From the NCBI GenBank assembly GCA_036245525.1, contig BTPG01000001.1, positions 182,015,250-182,079,249 on the forward strand: DNA of 64,000 nucleotides, written 5' to 3'. This DNA is from Semisulcospira habei (lineage: Eukaryota > Mollusca > Gastropoda > Semisulcospiridae). Below are positions 11,850 to 24,515 of the stretch, piece by piece (positions within the stretch are counted from its first letter, which is position 1; every line of letters starts with the position of its first letter). The position numbers were made by a program, and so were the translations under genes. A model generated the notes under the pieces. That model saw nothing but the letters and a program-made list of their open reading frames with translations. It did no database searches and had not been told where the DNA came from.

Positions 11850-14800
11850 GTGACAAGTACAAGGCCAGCATTAACTGCACACAGCCCTCACCCAACCTGC
11901 CCAGTGTTACATGTGACAAGTACAAGACCAGCATTAACTGCACACAGCCCTCACCCAACCTGCCCAGTGTTACATGTGACAAGTACAAGGCCAGCATTAA
12001 CTGCACACAGCCCTCACCCAACCTGCCCAGTGTTACATGTGACAAGTACAAGACCAGCATTAACTGCACACAGCCCTCACCCAAACTGCCCAGTGTTACA
12101 TGTGACAAGTACAAGGCCAGCATTAACTGCACACAGCCCTCACCCAACCTGCCCAGTGTTACATGTGACAAGTACAAGACCAGCATTAACTGCACACAGC
12201 CCTCACCCAACCTGCCCAGTGTTACATGTGACAAGTACAAGACCAGCATTAACTGCACACAGCCCTCACCCAACCTGCCCAGTGTTACATGTGACAAGTA
12301 CAAGGCCAGCATTAACTGCACACAGCCCTCACCCAACCTGCCCAGTGTTACATGTGACAAGTACAAGGCCAGCATTAACTGCACACAGCCCTCACCCAAC
12401 CTGCCCAGTGTTACATGTGACAAGTACAAGACCAGCATTAACTGCACACAGCCCTCACCCAACCTGCCCAGTGTTACATGTGACAAGTACAAGGCCAGCA
12501 TTAACTGCACACAGCCCTCACCCAACCTGCCCAGTGTTACATGTGACAAGTACAAGACCAGCATTAACTGCACACAGCCCTCACCCAAACTGCCCAGTGT
12601 TACATGTGACAAGTACAAGGCCAGCATTAACTGCACACAGCCCTCACCCAACCTGCCCAGTGTTACATGTGACAAGTACAAGGCCAGCATTAACTGCACA
12701 CAGCCCTCACCCAACCTGCCCAGTGTTACATGTGACAAGTACAAGGCCAGCATTAACTGCACACAGCCCTCACCCAACCTGCCCAGTGTTACATGTGACA
12801 AGTACAAGGCCAGCATTAACTGCACACAGCCCTCACCCAACCTGCCCAGTGTTACATGTGACAAGTACAAGACCAGCATTAACTGCACACAGCCCTCACC
12901 CAACCTGCCCAGTGTTACATGTGACAAGTACAAGGCCAGCATTAACTGCACACAGCCCTCACCCAACCTGCCCAGTGTTACATGTGACAAGTACAAGACC
13001 AGCATTAACTGCACACAGCCCTCACCCAACCTGCCCAGTGTTACATGTGACAAGTACAAGGCCAGCATTAACTGCACACAGCCCTCACCCAACCTGCCCA
13101 GTGTTACATGTGACAAGTACAAGACCAGCATTAACTGCACACAGCCCTCACCCAACCTGCCCAGTGTTACATGTGACAAGTACAAGACCAGCATTAACTG
13201 CACACAGCCCTCACCCAACCTGCCCAGTGTTACATGTGACAAGTACAAGGCCAGCATTAACTGCACACAGCCCTCACCCAACCTGCCCAGTGTTACATGT
13301 GACAAGTACAAGACCAGCATTAACTGCACACAGCCCTCACCCAACCTGCCCAGTGTTACATGTGACAAGTACAAGACCAGCATTAACTGCACACAGCCCT
13401 CACCCAACCTGCCCAGTGTTACATGTGACAAGTACAAGGCCAGCATTAACTGCACACAGCCCTCACCCAACCTGCCCAGTGTTACATGTGACAAGTACAA
13501 GACCAGCATTAACTGCACACAGCCCTCACCCAACCTGCCCAGTGTTACATGTGACAAGTACAAGGCCAGCATTAACTGCACACAGCCCTCACCCAACCTG
13601 CCCAGTGTTACATGTGACAAGTACAAGGCCAGCATTAACTGCACACAGCCCTCACCCAACCTGCCCAGTGTTACATGTGACAAGTACAAGGCCAGCATTA
13701 ACTGCACACAGCCCTCACCCAACCTGCCCAGTGTTACATGTGACAAGTACAAGACCAGCATTAACTGCACACAGCCCTCACCCAACCTGCCCAGTGTTAC
13801 ATGTGACAAGTACAAGGCCAGCATTAACTGCACACAGCCCTCACCCAACCTGCCCAGTGTTACATGTGACAAGTACAAGACCAGCATTAACTGCACACAG
13901 CCCTCACCCAACCTGCCCAGTGTTACATGTGACAAGTACAAGGCCAGCATTAACTGCACACAGCCCTCACCCAACCTGCCCAGTGTTACATGTGACAAGT
14001 ACAAGACCAGCATTAACTGCACACAGCCCTCACCCAACCTGCCCAGTGTTACATGTGACAAGTACAAGACCAGCATTAACTGCACACAGCCCTCACCCAA
14101 CCTGCCCAGTGTTACATGTGACAAGTACAAGACCAGCATTAACTGCACACAGCCCTCACCCAACCTGCCCAGTGTTACATGTGACAAGTACAAGGCCAGC
14201 ATTAACTGCACACAGCCCTCACCCAACCTGCCCAGTGTTACATGTGACAAGTACAAGGCCAGCATTAACTGCACACAGCCCTCACCCAACCTGCCCAGTG
14301 TTACATGTGACAAGTACAAGACCAGCATTAACTGCACACAGCCCTCACCCAACCTGCCCAGTGTTACATGTGACAAGTACAAGACCAGCATTAACTGCAC
14401 ACAGCCCTCACCCAACCTGCCCAGTGTTACATGTGACAAGTACAAGGCCAGCATTAACTGCACACAGCCCTCACCCAACCTGCCCAGTGTTACATGTGAC
14501 AAGTACAAGGCCAGCATTAACTGCACACAGCCCTCACCCAACCTGCCCAGTGTTACATGTGACAAGTACAAGGCCAGCATTAACTGCACACAGCCCTCAC
14601 CCAACCTGCCCAGTGTTACATGTGACAAGTACAAGACCAGCATTAACTGCACACAGCCCTCACCCAACCTGCCCAGTGTTACATGTGACAAGTACAAGGC
14701 CAGCATTAACTGCACACAGCCCTCACCCAACCTGCCCAGTGTTACATGTGACAAGTACAAGACCAGCATTAACTGCACACAGCCCTCACCCAACCTGCCC

Positions 14801-17800
14801 AGTGTTACATGTGACAAGTACAAGGCCAGCATTAACTGCACACAGCCCTCACCCAACCTGCCCAGTGTTACATGTGACAAGTACAAGACCAGCATTAACT
14901 GCACACAGCCCTCACCCAACCTGCCCAGTGTTACATGTGACAAGTACAAGGCCAGCATTAACTGCACACAGCCCTCACCCAACCTGCCCAGTGTTACATG
15001 TGACAAGTACAAGACCAGCATTAACTGCACACAGCCCTCACCCAACCTGCCCAGTGTTACATGTGACAAGTACAAGGCCAGCATTAACTGCACACAGCCC
15101 TCACCCAACCTGCCCAGTGTTACATGTGACAAGTACAAGACCAGCATTAACTGCACACAGCCCTCACCCAACCTGCCCAGTGTTACATGTGACAAGTACA
15201 AGGCCAGCATTAACTGCACACAGCCCTCACCCAACCTGCCCAGTGTTACATGTGACAAGTACAAGGCCAGCATTAACTGCACACAGCCCTCACCCAACCT
15301 GCCCAGTGTTACATGTGACAAGTACAAGGCCAGCATTAACTGCACACAGCCCTCACCCAACCTGCCCAGTGTTACATGTGACAAGTACAAGACCAGCATT
15401 AACTGCACACAGCCCTCACCCAACCTGCCCAGTGTTACATGTGACAAGTACAAGGCCAGCATTAACTGCACACAGCCCTCACCCAACCTGCCCAGTGTTA
15501 CATGTGACAAGTACAAGACCAGCATTAACTGCACACAGCCCTCACCCAACCTGCCCAGTGTTACATGTGACAAGTACAAGGCCAGCATTAACTGCACACA
15601 GCCCTCACCCAACCTGCCCAGTGTTACATGTGACAAGTACAAGGCCAGCATTAACTGCACACAGCCCTCACCCAACCTGCCCAGTGTTACATGTGACAAG
15701 TACAAGGCCAGCATTAACTGCACACAGCCCTCACCCAACCTGCCCAGTGTTACATGTGACAAGTACAAGACCAGCATTAACTGCACACAGCCCTCACCCA
15801 ACCTGCCCAGTGTTACATGTGACAAGTACAAGGCCAGCATTAACTGCACACAGCCCTCACCCAACCTGCCCAGTGTTACATGTGACAAGTACAAGACCAG
15901 CATTAACTGCACACAGCCCTCACCCAACCTGCCCAGTGTTACATGTGACAAGTACAAGGCCAGCATTAACTGCACACAGCCCTCACCCAACCTGCCCAGT
16001 GTTACATGTGACAAGTACAAGACCAGCATTAACTGCACACAGCCCTCACCCAACCTGCCCAGTGTTACATGTGACAAGTACAAGACCAGCATTAACTGCA
16101 CACAGCCCTCACCCAACCTGCCCAGTGTTACATGTGACAAGTACAAGACCAGCATTAACTGCACACAGCCCTCACCCAACCTGCCCAGTGTTACATGTGA
16201 CAAGTACAAGGCCAGCATTAACTGCACACAGCCCTCACCCAACCTGCCCAGTGTTACATGTGACAAGTACAAGGCCAGCATTAACTGCACACAGCCCTCA
16301 CCCAACCTGCCCAGTGTTACATGTGACAAGTACAAGACCAGCATTAACTGCACACAGCCCTCACCCAACCTGCCCAGTGTTACATGTGACAAGTACAAGA
16401 CCAGCATTAACTGCACACAGCCCTCACCCAACCTGCCCAGTGTTACATGTGACAAGTACAAGGCCAGCATTAACTGCACACAGCCCTCACCCAACCTGCC
16501 CAGTGTTACATGTGACAAGTACAAGGCCAGCATTAACTGCACACAGCCCTCACCCAACCTGCCCAGTGTTACATGTGACAAGTACAAGGCCAGCATTAAC
16601 TGCACACAGCCCTCACCCAACCTGCCCAGTGTTACATGTGACAAGTACAAGGCCAGCATTAACTGCACACAGCCCTCACCCAACCTGCCCAGTGTTACAT
16701 GTGACAAGTACAAGGCCAGCATTAACTGCACACAGCCCTCACCCAACCTGCCCAGTGTTACATGTGACAAGTACAAGGCCAGCATTAACTGCACACAGCC
16801 CTCACCCAACCTGCCCAGTGTTACATGTGACAAGTACAAGGCCAGCATTAACTGCACACAGCCCTCACCCAACCTGCCCAGTGTTACATGTGACAAGTAC
16901 AAGACCAGCATTAACTGCACACAGCCCTCACCCAACCTGCCCAGTGTTACATGTGACAAGTACAAGGCCAGCATTAACTGCACACAGCCCTCACCCAACC
17001 TGCCCAGTGTTACATGTGACAAGTACAAGGCCAGCATTAACTGCACACAGCCCTCACCCAACCTGCCCAGTGTTACATGTGACAAGTACAAGGCCAGCAT
17101 TAACTGCACACAGCCCTCACCCAACCTGCCCAGTGTTACATGTGACAAGTACAAGACCAGCATTAACTGCACACAGCCCTCACCCAACCTGCCCAGTGTT
17201 ACATGTGACAAGTACAAGACCAGCATTAACTGCACACAGCCCTCACCCAACCTGCCCAGTGTTACATGTGACAAGTACAAGGCCAGCATTAACTGCACAC
17301 AGCCCTCACCCAACCTGCCCAGTGTTACATGTGACAAGTACAAGACCAGCATTAACTGCACACAGCCCTCACCCAACCTGCCCAGTGTTACATGTGACAA
17401 GTACAAGGCCAGCATTAACTGCACACAGCCCTCACCCAACCTGCCCAGTGTTACATGTGACAAGTACAAGGCCAGCATTAACTGCACACAGCCCTCACCC
17501 AACCTGCCCAGTGTTACATGTGACAAGTACAAGGCCAGCATTAACTGCACACAGCCCTCACCCAACCTGCCCAGTGTTACATGTGACAAGTACAAGGCCA
17601 GCATTAACTGCACACAGCCCTCACCCAACCTGCCCAGTGTTACATGTGACAAGTACAAGGCCAGCATTAACTGCACACAGCCCTCACCCAACCTGCCCAG
17701 TGTTACATGTGACAAGTACAAGGCCAGCATTAACTGCACACAGCCCTCACCCAACCTGCCCAGTGTTACATGTGACAAGTACAAGGCCAGCATTAACTGC

Positions 17801-20800
17801 ACACAGCCCTCACCCAACCTGCCCAGTGTTACATGTGACAAGTACAAGGCCAGCATTAACTGCACACAGCCCTCACCCAACCTGCCCAGTGTTACATGTG
17901 ACAAGTACAAGGCCAGCATTAACTGCACACAGCCCTCACCCAACCTGCCCAGTGTTACATGTGACAAGTACAAGGCCAGCATTAACTGCACACAGCCCTC
18001 ACCCAACCTGCCCAGTGTTACATGTGACAAGTACAAGGCCAGCATTAACTGCACACAGCCCTCACCCAACCTGCCCAGTGTTACATGTGACAAGTACAAG
18101 GCCAGCATTAACTGCACACAGCCCTCACCCAACCTGCCCAGTGTTACATGTGACAAGTACAAGGCCAGCATTAACTGCACACAGCCCTCACCCAACCTGC
18201 CCAGTGTTACATGTGACAAGTACAAGGCCAGCATTAACTGCACACAGCCCTCACCCAACCTGCCCAGTGTTACATGTGACAAGTACAAGACCAGCATTAA
18301 CTGCACACAGCCCTCACCCAACCTGCCCAGTGTTACATGTGACAAGTACAAGGCCAGCATTAACTGCACACAGCCCTCACCCAACCTGCCCAGTGTTACA
18401 TGTGACAAGTACAAGGCCAGCATTAACTGCACACAGCCCTCACCCAACCTGCCCAGTGTTACATGTGACAAGTACAAGGCCAGCATTAACTGCACACAGC
18501 CCTCACCCAACCTGCCCAGTGTTACATGTGACAAGTACAAGACCAGCATTAACTGCACACAGCCCTCACCCAACCTGCCCAGTGTTACATGTGACAAGTA
18601 CAAGGCCAGCATTAACTGCACACAGCCCTCACCCAACCTGCCCAGTGTTACATGTGACAAGTACAAGACCAGCATTAACTGCACACAGCCCTCACCCAAC
18701 CTGCCCAGTGTTACATGTGACAAGTACAAGGCCAGCATTAACTGCACACAGCCCTCACCCAACCTGCCCAGTGTTACATGTGACAAGTACAAGGCCAGCA
18801 TTAACTGCACACAGCCCTCACCCAACCTGCCCAGTGTTACATGTGACAAGTACAAGACCAGCATTAACTGCACACAGCCCTCACCCAACCTGCCCAGTGT
18901 TACATGTGACAAGTACAAGACCAGCATTAACTGCACACAGCCCTCACCCAACCTGCCCAGTGTTACATGTGACAAGTACAAGGCCAGCATTAACTGCACA
19001 CAGCCCTCACCCAACCTGCCCAGTGTTACATGTGACAAGTACAAGGCCAGCATTAACTGCACACAGCCCTCACCCAACCTGCCCAGTGTTACATGTGACA
19101 AGTACAAGGCCAGCATTAACTGCACACAGCCCTCACCCAACCTGCCCAGTGTTACATGTGACAAGTACAAGACCAGCATTAACTGCACACAGCCCTCACC
19201 CAACCTGCCCAGTGTTACATGTGACAAGTACAAGACCAGCATTAACTGCACACAGCCCTCACCCAACCTGCCCAGTGTTACATGTGACAAGTACAAGACC
19301 AGCATTAACTGCACACAGCCCTCACCCAACCTGCCCAGTGTTACATGTGACAAGTACAAGGCCAGCATTAACTGCACACAGCCCTCACCCAACCTGCCCA
19401 GTGTTACATGTGACAAGTACAAGGCCAGCATTAACTGCACACAGCCCTCACCCAACCTGCCCAGTGTTACATGTGACAAGTACAAGACCAGCATTAACTG
19501 CACACAGCCCTCACCCAACCTGCCCAGTGTTACATGTGACAAGTACAAGGCCAGCATTAACTGCACACAGCCCTCACCCAACCTGCCCAGTGTTACATGT
19601 GACAAGTACAAGACCAGCATTAACTGCACACAGCCCTCACCCAACCTGCCCAGTGTTACATGTGACAAGTACAAGGCCAGCATTAACTGCACACAGCCCT
19701 CACCCAACCTGCCCAGTGTTACATGTGACAAGTACAAGACCAGCATTAACTGCACACAGCCCTCACCCAACCTGCCCAGTGTTACATGTGACAAGTACAA
19801 GACCAGCATTAACTGCACACAGCCCTCACCCAACCTGCCCAGTGTTACATGTGACAAGTACAAGACCAGCATTAACTGCACACAGCCCTCACCCAACCTG
19901 CCCAGTGTTACATGTGACAAGTACAAGACCAGCATTAACTGCACACAGCCCTCACCCAACCTGCCCAGTGTTACATGTGACAAGTACAAGGCCAGCATTA
20001 ACTGCACACAGCCCTCACCCAACCTGCCCAGTGTTACATGTGACAAGTACAAGACCAGCATTAACTGCACACAGCCCTCACCCAACCTGCCCAGTGTTAC
20101 ATGTGACAAGTACAAGACCAGCATTAACTGCACACAGCCCTCACCCAACCTGCCCAGTGTTACATGTGACAAGTACAAGACCAGCATTAACTGCACACAG
20201 CCCTCACCCAACCTGCCCAGTGTTACATGTGACAAGTACAAGACCAGCATTAACTGCACACAGCCCTCACCCAACCTGCCCAGTGTTACATGTGACAAGT
20301 ACAAGGCCAGCATTAACTGCACACAGCCCTCACCCAACCTGCCCAGTGTTACATGTGACAAGTACAAGACCAGCATTAACTGCACACAGCCCTCACCCAA
20401 CCTGCCCAGTGTTACATGTGACAAGTACAAGACCAGCATTAACTGCACACAGCCCTCACCCAACCTGCCCAGTGTTACATGTGACAAGTACAAGACCAGC
20501 ATTAACTGCACACAGCCCTCACCCAACCTGCCCAGTGTTACATGTGACAAGTACAAGACCAGCATTAACTGCACACAGCCCTCACCCAACCTGCCCAGTG
20601 TTACATGTGACAAGTACAAGACCAGCATTAACTGCACACAGCCCTCACCCAACCTGCCCAGTGTTACATGTGACAAGTACAAGACCAGCATTAACTGCAC
20701 ACAGCCCTCACCCAACCTGCCCAGTGTTACATGTGACAAGTACAAGACCAGCATTAACTGCACACAGCCCTCACCCAACCTGCCCAGTGTTACATGTGAC

Positions 20801-23693
20801 AAGTACAAGACCAGCATTAACTGCACACAGCCCTCACCCAACCTGCCCAGTGTTACATGTGACAAGTACAAGACCAGCATTAACTGCACACAGCCCTCAC
20901 CCAACCTGCCCAGTGTTACATGTGACAAGTACAAGACCAGCATTAACTGCACACAGCCCTCACCCAAACTGCCCAGTGTTACATGTGACAAGTACAAGAC
21001 CAGCATTAACTGCACACAGCCCTCACCCAACCTGCCCAGTGTTACATGTGACAAGTACAAGGCCAGCATTAACTGCACACAGCCCTCACCCAACCTGCCC
21101 AGTGTTACATGTGACAAGTACAAGACCAGCATTAACTGCACACAGCCCTCACCCAACCTGCCCAGTGTTACATGTGACAAGTACAAGACCAGCATTAACT
21201 GCACACAGCCCTCACCCAACCTGCCCAGTGTTACATGTGACAAGTACAAGACCAGCATTAACTGCACACAGCCCTCACCCAAACTGCCCAGTGTTACATG
21301 TGACAAGTACAAGACCAGCATTAACTGCACACAGCCCTCACCCAAACTGCCCAGTGTTACATGTGACAAGTACAAGACCAGCATTAACTGCACACAGCCC
21401 TCACCCAACCTGCCCAGTGTTACATGTGACAAGTACAAGACCAGCATTAACTGCACACAGCCCTCACCCAACCTGCCCAGTGTTACATGTGACAAGTACA
21501 AGACCAGCATTAACTGCACACAGCCCTCACCCAAACTGCCCAGTGTTACATGTGACAAGTACAAGACCAGCATTAACTGCACACAGCCCTCACCCAACCT
21601 GCCCAGTGTTACATGTGACAAGTACAAGGCCAGCATTAACTGCACACAGCCCTCACCCAACCTGCCCAGTGTTACATGTGACAAGTACAAGACCAGCATT
21701 AACTGCACACAGCCCTCACCCAACCTGCCCAGTGTTACATGTGACAAGTACAAGGCCAGCATTAACTGCACACAGCCCTCACCCAACCTGCCCAGTGTTA
21801 CATGTGACAAGTACAAGGCCAGCATTAACTGCACACAGCCCTCACCCAACCTGCCCAGTGTTACATGTGACAAGTACAAGGCCAGCATTAACTGCACACA
21901 GCCCTCACCCAACCTGCCCAGTGTTACATGTGACAAGTACAAGACCAGCATTAACTGCACACAGCCCTCACCCAACCTGCCCAGTGTTACATGTGACAAG
22001 TACAAGGCCAGCATTAACTGCACACAGCCCTCACCCAACCTGCCCAGTGTTACATGTGACAAGTACAAGGCCAGCATTAACTGCACACAGCCCTCACCCA
22101 ACCTGCCCAGTGTTACATGTGACAAGTACAAGGCCAGCATTAACTGCACACAGCCCTCACCCAACCTGCCCAGTGTTACATGTGACAAGTACAAGGCCAG
22201 CATTAACTGCACACAGCCCTCACCCAACCTGCCCAGTGTTACATGTGACAAGTACAAGGCCAGCATTAACTGCACACAGCCCTCACCCAACCTGCCCAGT
22301 GTTACATGTGACAAGTACAAGGCCAGCATTAACTGCACACAGCCCTCACCCAACCTGCCCAGTGTTACATGTGACAAGTACAAGGCCAGCATTAACTGCA
22401 CACAGCCCTCACCCAACCTGCCCAGTGTTACATGTGACAAGTACAAGGCCAGCATTAACTGCACACAGCCCTCACCCAACCTGCCCAGTGTTACATGTGA
22501 CAAGTACAAGGCCAGCATTAACTGCACACAGCCCTCACCCAACCTGCCCAGTGTTACATGTGACAAGTACAAGGCCAGCATTAACTGCACACAGCCCTCA
22601 CCCAACCTGCCCAGTGTTACATGTGACAAGTACAAGGCCAGCATTAACTGCACACAGCCCTCACCCAACCTGCCCAGTGTTACATGTGACAAGTACAAGG
22701 CCAGCATTAACTGCACACAGCCCTCACCCAACCTGCCCAGTGTTACATGTGACAAGTACAAGGCCAGCATTAACTGCACACAGCCCTCACCCAACCTGCC
22801 CAGTGTTACATGTGACAAGTACAAGGCCAGCATTAACTGCACACAGCCCTCACCCAACCTGCCCAGTGTTACATGTGACAAGTACAAGGCCAGCATTAAC
22901 TGCACACAGCCCTCACCCAACCTGCCCAGTGTTACATGTGACAAGTACAAGGCCAGCATTAACTGCACACAGCCCTCACCCAACCTGCCCAGTGTTACAT
23001 GTGACAAGTACAAGGCCAGCATTAACTGCACACAGCCCTCACCCAACCTGCCCAGTGTTACATGTGACAAGTACAAGGCCAGCATTAACTGCACACAGCC
23101 CTCACCCAACCTGCCCAGTGTTACATGTGACAAGTACAAGACCAGCATTAACTGCACACAGCCCTCACCCAACCTGCCCAGTGTTACATGTGACAAGTAC
23201 AAGGCCAGCATTAACTGCACACAGCCCTCACCCAAACTGCCCAGTGTTACATGTGACAAGTACAAGGCCAGCATTAACTGCACACAGCCCTCACCCAAAC
23301 TGCCCAGTGTTACATGTGACAAGTACAAGGCCAGCATTAACTGCACACAGCCCTCACCCAAACTGCCCAGTGTTACATGTGACAAGTACAAGGCCAGCAT
23401 TAACTGCACACAGCCCTCACCCAAACTGCCCAGTGTTACATGTGACAAGTACAAGGCCAGCATTAACTGCACACAGCCCTCACCCAAACTGCCCAGTGTT
23501 ACATGTGACAAGTACAAGGCCAGCATTAACTGCACACAGCCCTCACCCAAACTGCCCAGTGTTACATGTGACAAGTACAAGGCCAGCATTAACTGCACAC
23601 AGCCCTCACCCAAACTGTCCAGTGTTACTTGTGACAAGTACAAGGCCAGCATTAACTGCACACAGCCATCACCCAAACTGCCCAGTGTTACAT
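11850..23693. repeat. 63-bp satellite, exactly 188 units, no length variation
   Basis: Each unit is 63 bp and includes GTGACAAGTACAAGGCCAGC and CAGCCCTCACCCAACCTGCC. The span is 11,844 bp, which equals 188 x 63, so no indel has been fixed across the array. Nearly all variation sits at two sites: GGCC/GACC (Ala/Thr in one frame) and CCAACCTG/CCAAACTG (Asn/Lys). The Lys-type unit clusters at the right end (about 23210-23690), with scattered copies near 12080, 12590 and 20960-21540. The last two units carry extra substitutions, as expected at an array edge. Because 63 is divisible by 3 and the unit has no stop in three of the six frames, it gives ORFs of about 4000 codons on both strands. I treat these as by-products, not genes. 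The array lies in the intron between host exons 24068-24220 and 6817-6925. Confidence 0.98.
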
Positions 23694-23737
23694 GTGTCCT
23701 AGCAGCAAAGGACTTAACAACATGCACAAGGCCAGCA

Positions 23738-23949
23738 TTAACACATTCTGCTCCAGGACCGAAATCCATAAATTTGGAAGTTGCCCCCTAAGACTGTACT
23801 ACACTTCTGGAAACAGATCGAGCGTGGTAGTTCAAGGGTTGTGCCAGAATAGCTTGGCGCCTTTGGTCACCAAGCTATTCTGGCACAACCCTTGAACTAT
23901 CATGCTCGATCCATGTCGTGGCATGGCGTGTCAGAGTTGAATGAGTTAA
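23738..23949. mobile_element. TTAA fold-back element, type B, copy 1
   Basis: 212 bp bounded by TTAA (23738-23741 and 23946-23949). The outer part reads TTAACACATTCTGCTCC. The inner arms are GAGCGTGGTAGTTCAAGGGT...GAATAGCTTGGCG and the complement CCAAGCTATTCTGGCACAACC. It is in opposite orientation to the copy at 52722-52934. Confidence 0.8.
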
Positions 23950-24075
23950 CTGCACACAGCTCTTACCCAGACTGCCCACTGTCACTTCTGTCCTTGCAGT
24001 GAAGGCATTAACAACATATGCTAAGTACAAGTCATACTTAACTGTACTTATTGCACACAGCTCTCACCTAGACTG
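23945..24075. repeat. Two diverged relatives of the 63-bp unit, reaching the exon
   Basis: After the fold-back element come two longer, diverged versions of the satellite unit. The first begins TTAACTGCACACAGCTCTTA. The second contains GCACACAGCTCTCACCTAG and runs about 8 bp into exon 24068-24220. Between them is CCTTGCAGTGAAGGCATTAAC, absent from the 63-bp units but present in part just beyond the last unit (23694-23720). This suggests an older unit of about 90 bp that lost about 30 bp before amplification. Confidence 0.7.
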
Positions 24076-24220
24076 TGGAACCTTTTCCTGCCAAAGGACC
24101 ACCCCACTGCAATCCACGATGCAGTCAAGTTCAGAATCTTCTGCTGGTCTCATGGTGATGTTGATGATGACTCCTGGCACAAGATTACCCAACTCCGCTG
24201 ACCCCGAGCCCGAGCCTGAG
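24068..24220 (-). CDS. Host gene, internal exon 7 of those found (51 codons)
   Basis: Minus strand. The acceptor AAAGAG follows a good pyrimidine tract (CTCTCTCCCTCA), and the donor is TCTAG followed by GTGAGAG. Using this acceptor, one base completes a Ser codon begun by the previous exon, and the donor leaves AG for the Arg codon of the next. The peptide begins with a Ser-Gly run (SGSGSGSAEL) and continues GNLVPGVIINITMRP, LDCIVDCSGVVLWQEKV. The hydrophobic/beta pattern suggests a folded extracellular-like or beta-sandwich segment, but no family is recognised. If the exon instead began at an upstream CAG, the phase would not match. The donor side shares sequence with the 63-bp satellite. 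Confidence 0.7.
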
Positions 24221-24326
24221 CTCTTTGTGAGGGAGAGAGTTTCCTGGGTGCCAAATGTTACTGGGAACTTCCCCTGAGTTCCACTGGTGGGGAAAAACAA
24301 TCAAACAGAGAGGCAGCCCAGATCAG

Positions 24327-24515
24327 AATGCAACCACCTTTTGTGCAAGTCGCCATGCAAAAACCTTTTGTGCAAATCAGCATGCAACCACCTTTATTGA
24401 AAGTCAGCATGCAACCACCTTTTGTGCAAATCAGCATGCAACCACCTTTTGTGCAAATCAGCATGCAACCCCCTTTTGTGCAAGTCAGTATGCAACCACC
24501 TTTTATGCAAGAAGA
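24327..24515. repeat. 27-bp minisatellite, about 7 copies
   Basis: Units contain ATGCAACCACCTTTTGTGCA followed by AATCAGC. Minor substitutions (AAACC, TATTG) distinguish copies. It lies about 105 bp from the acceptor of exon 24068-24220. The ORFs on both strands here are products of the 27-bp periodicity. Confidence 0.9.

Noticed and set aside
11684..23791. Giant protein-coding genes of about 4000 codons on both strands
   Set aside because: They are produced by a 63-bp satellite whose length is a multiple of three. Three frames are open at once, the start lies in a fold-back element, and the array is in an intron of a minus-strand gene.
24221..24300. Longer version of exon 24068-24220 starting at an upstream CAG
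   Set aside because: The CAG acceptors at about 24236-24250 would put the exon out of phase with the donor of exon 30294-30514.
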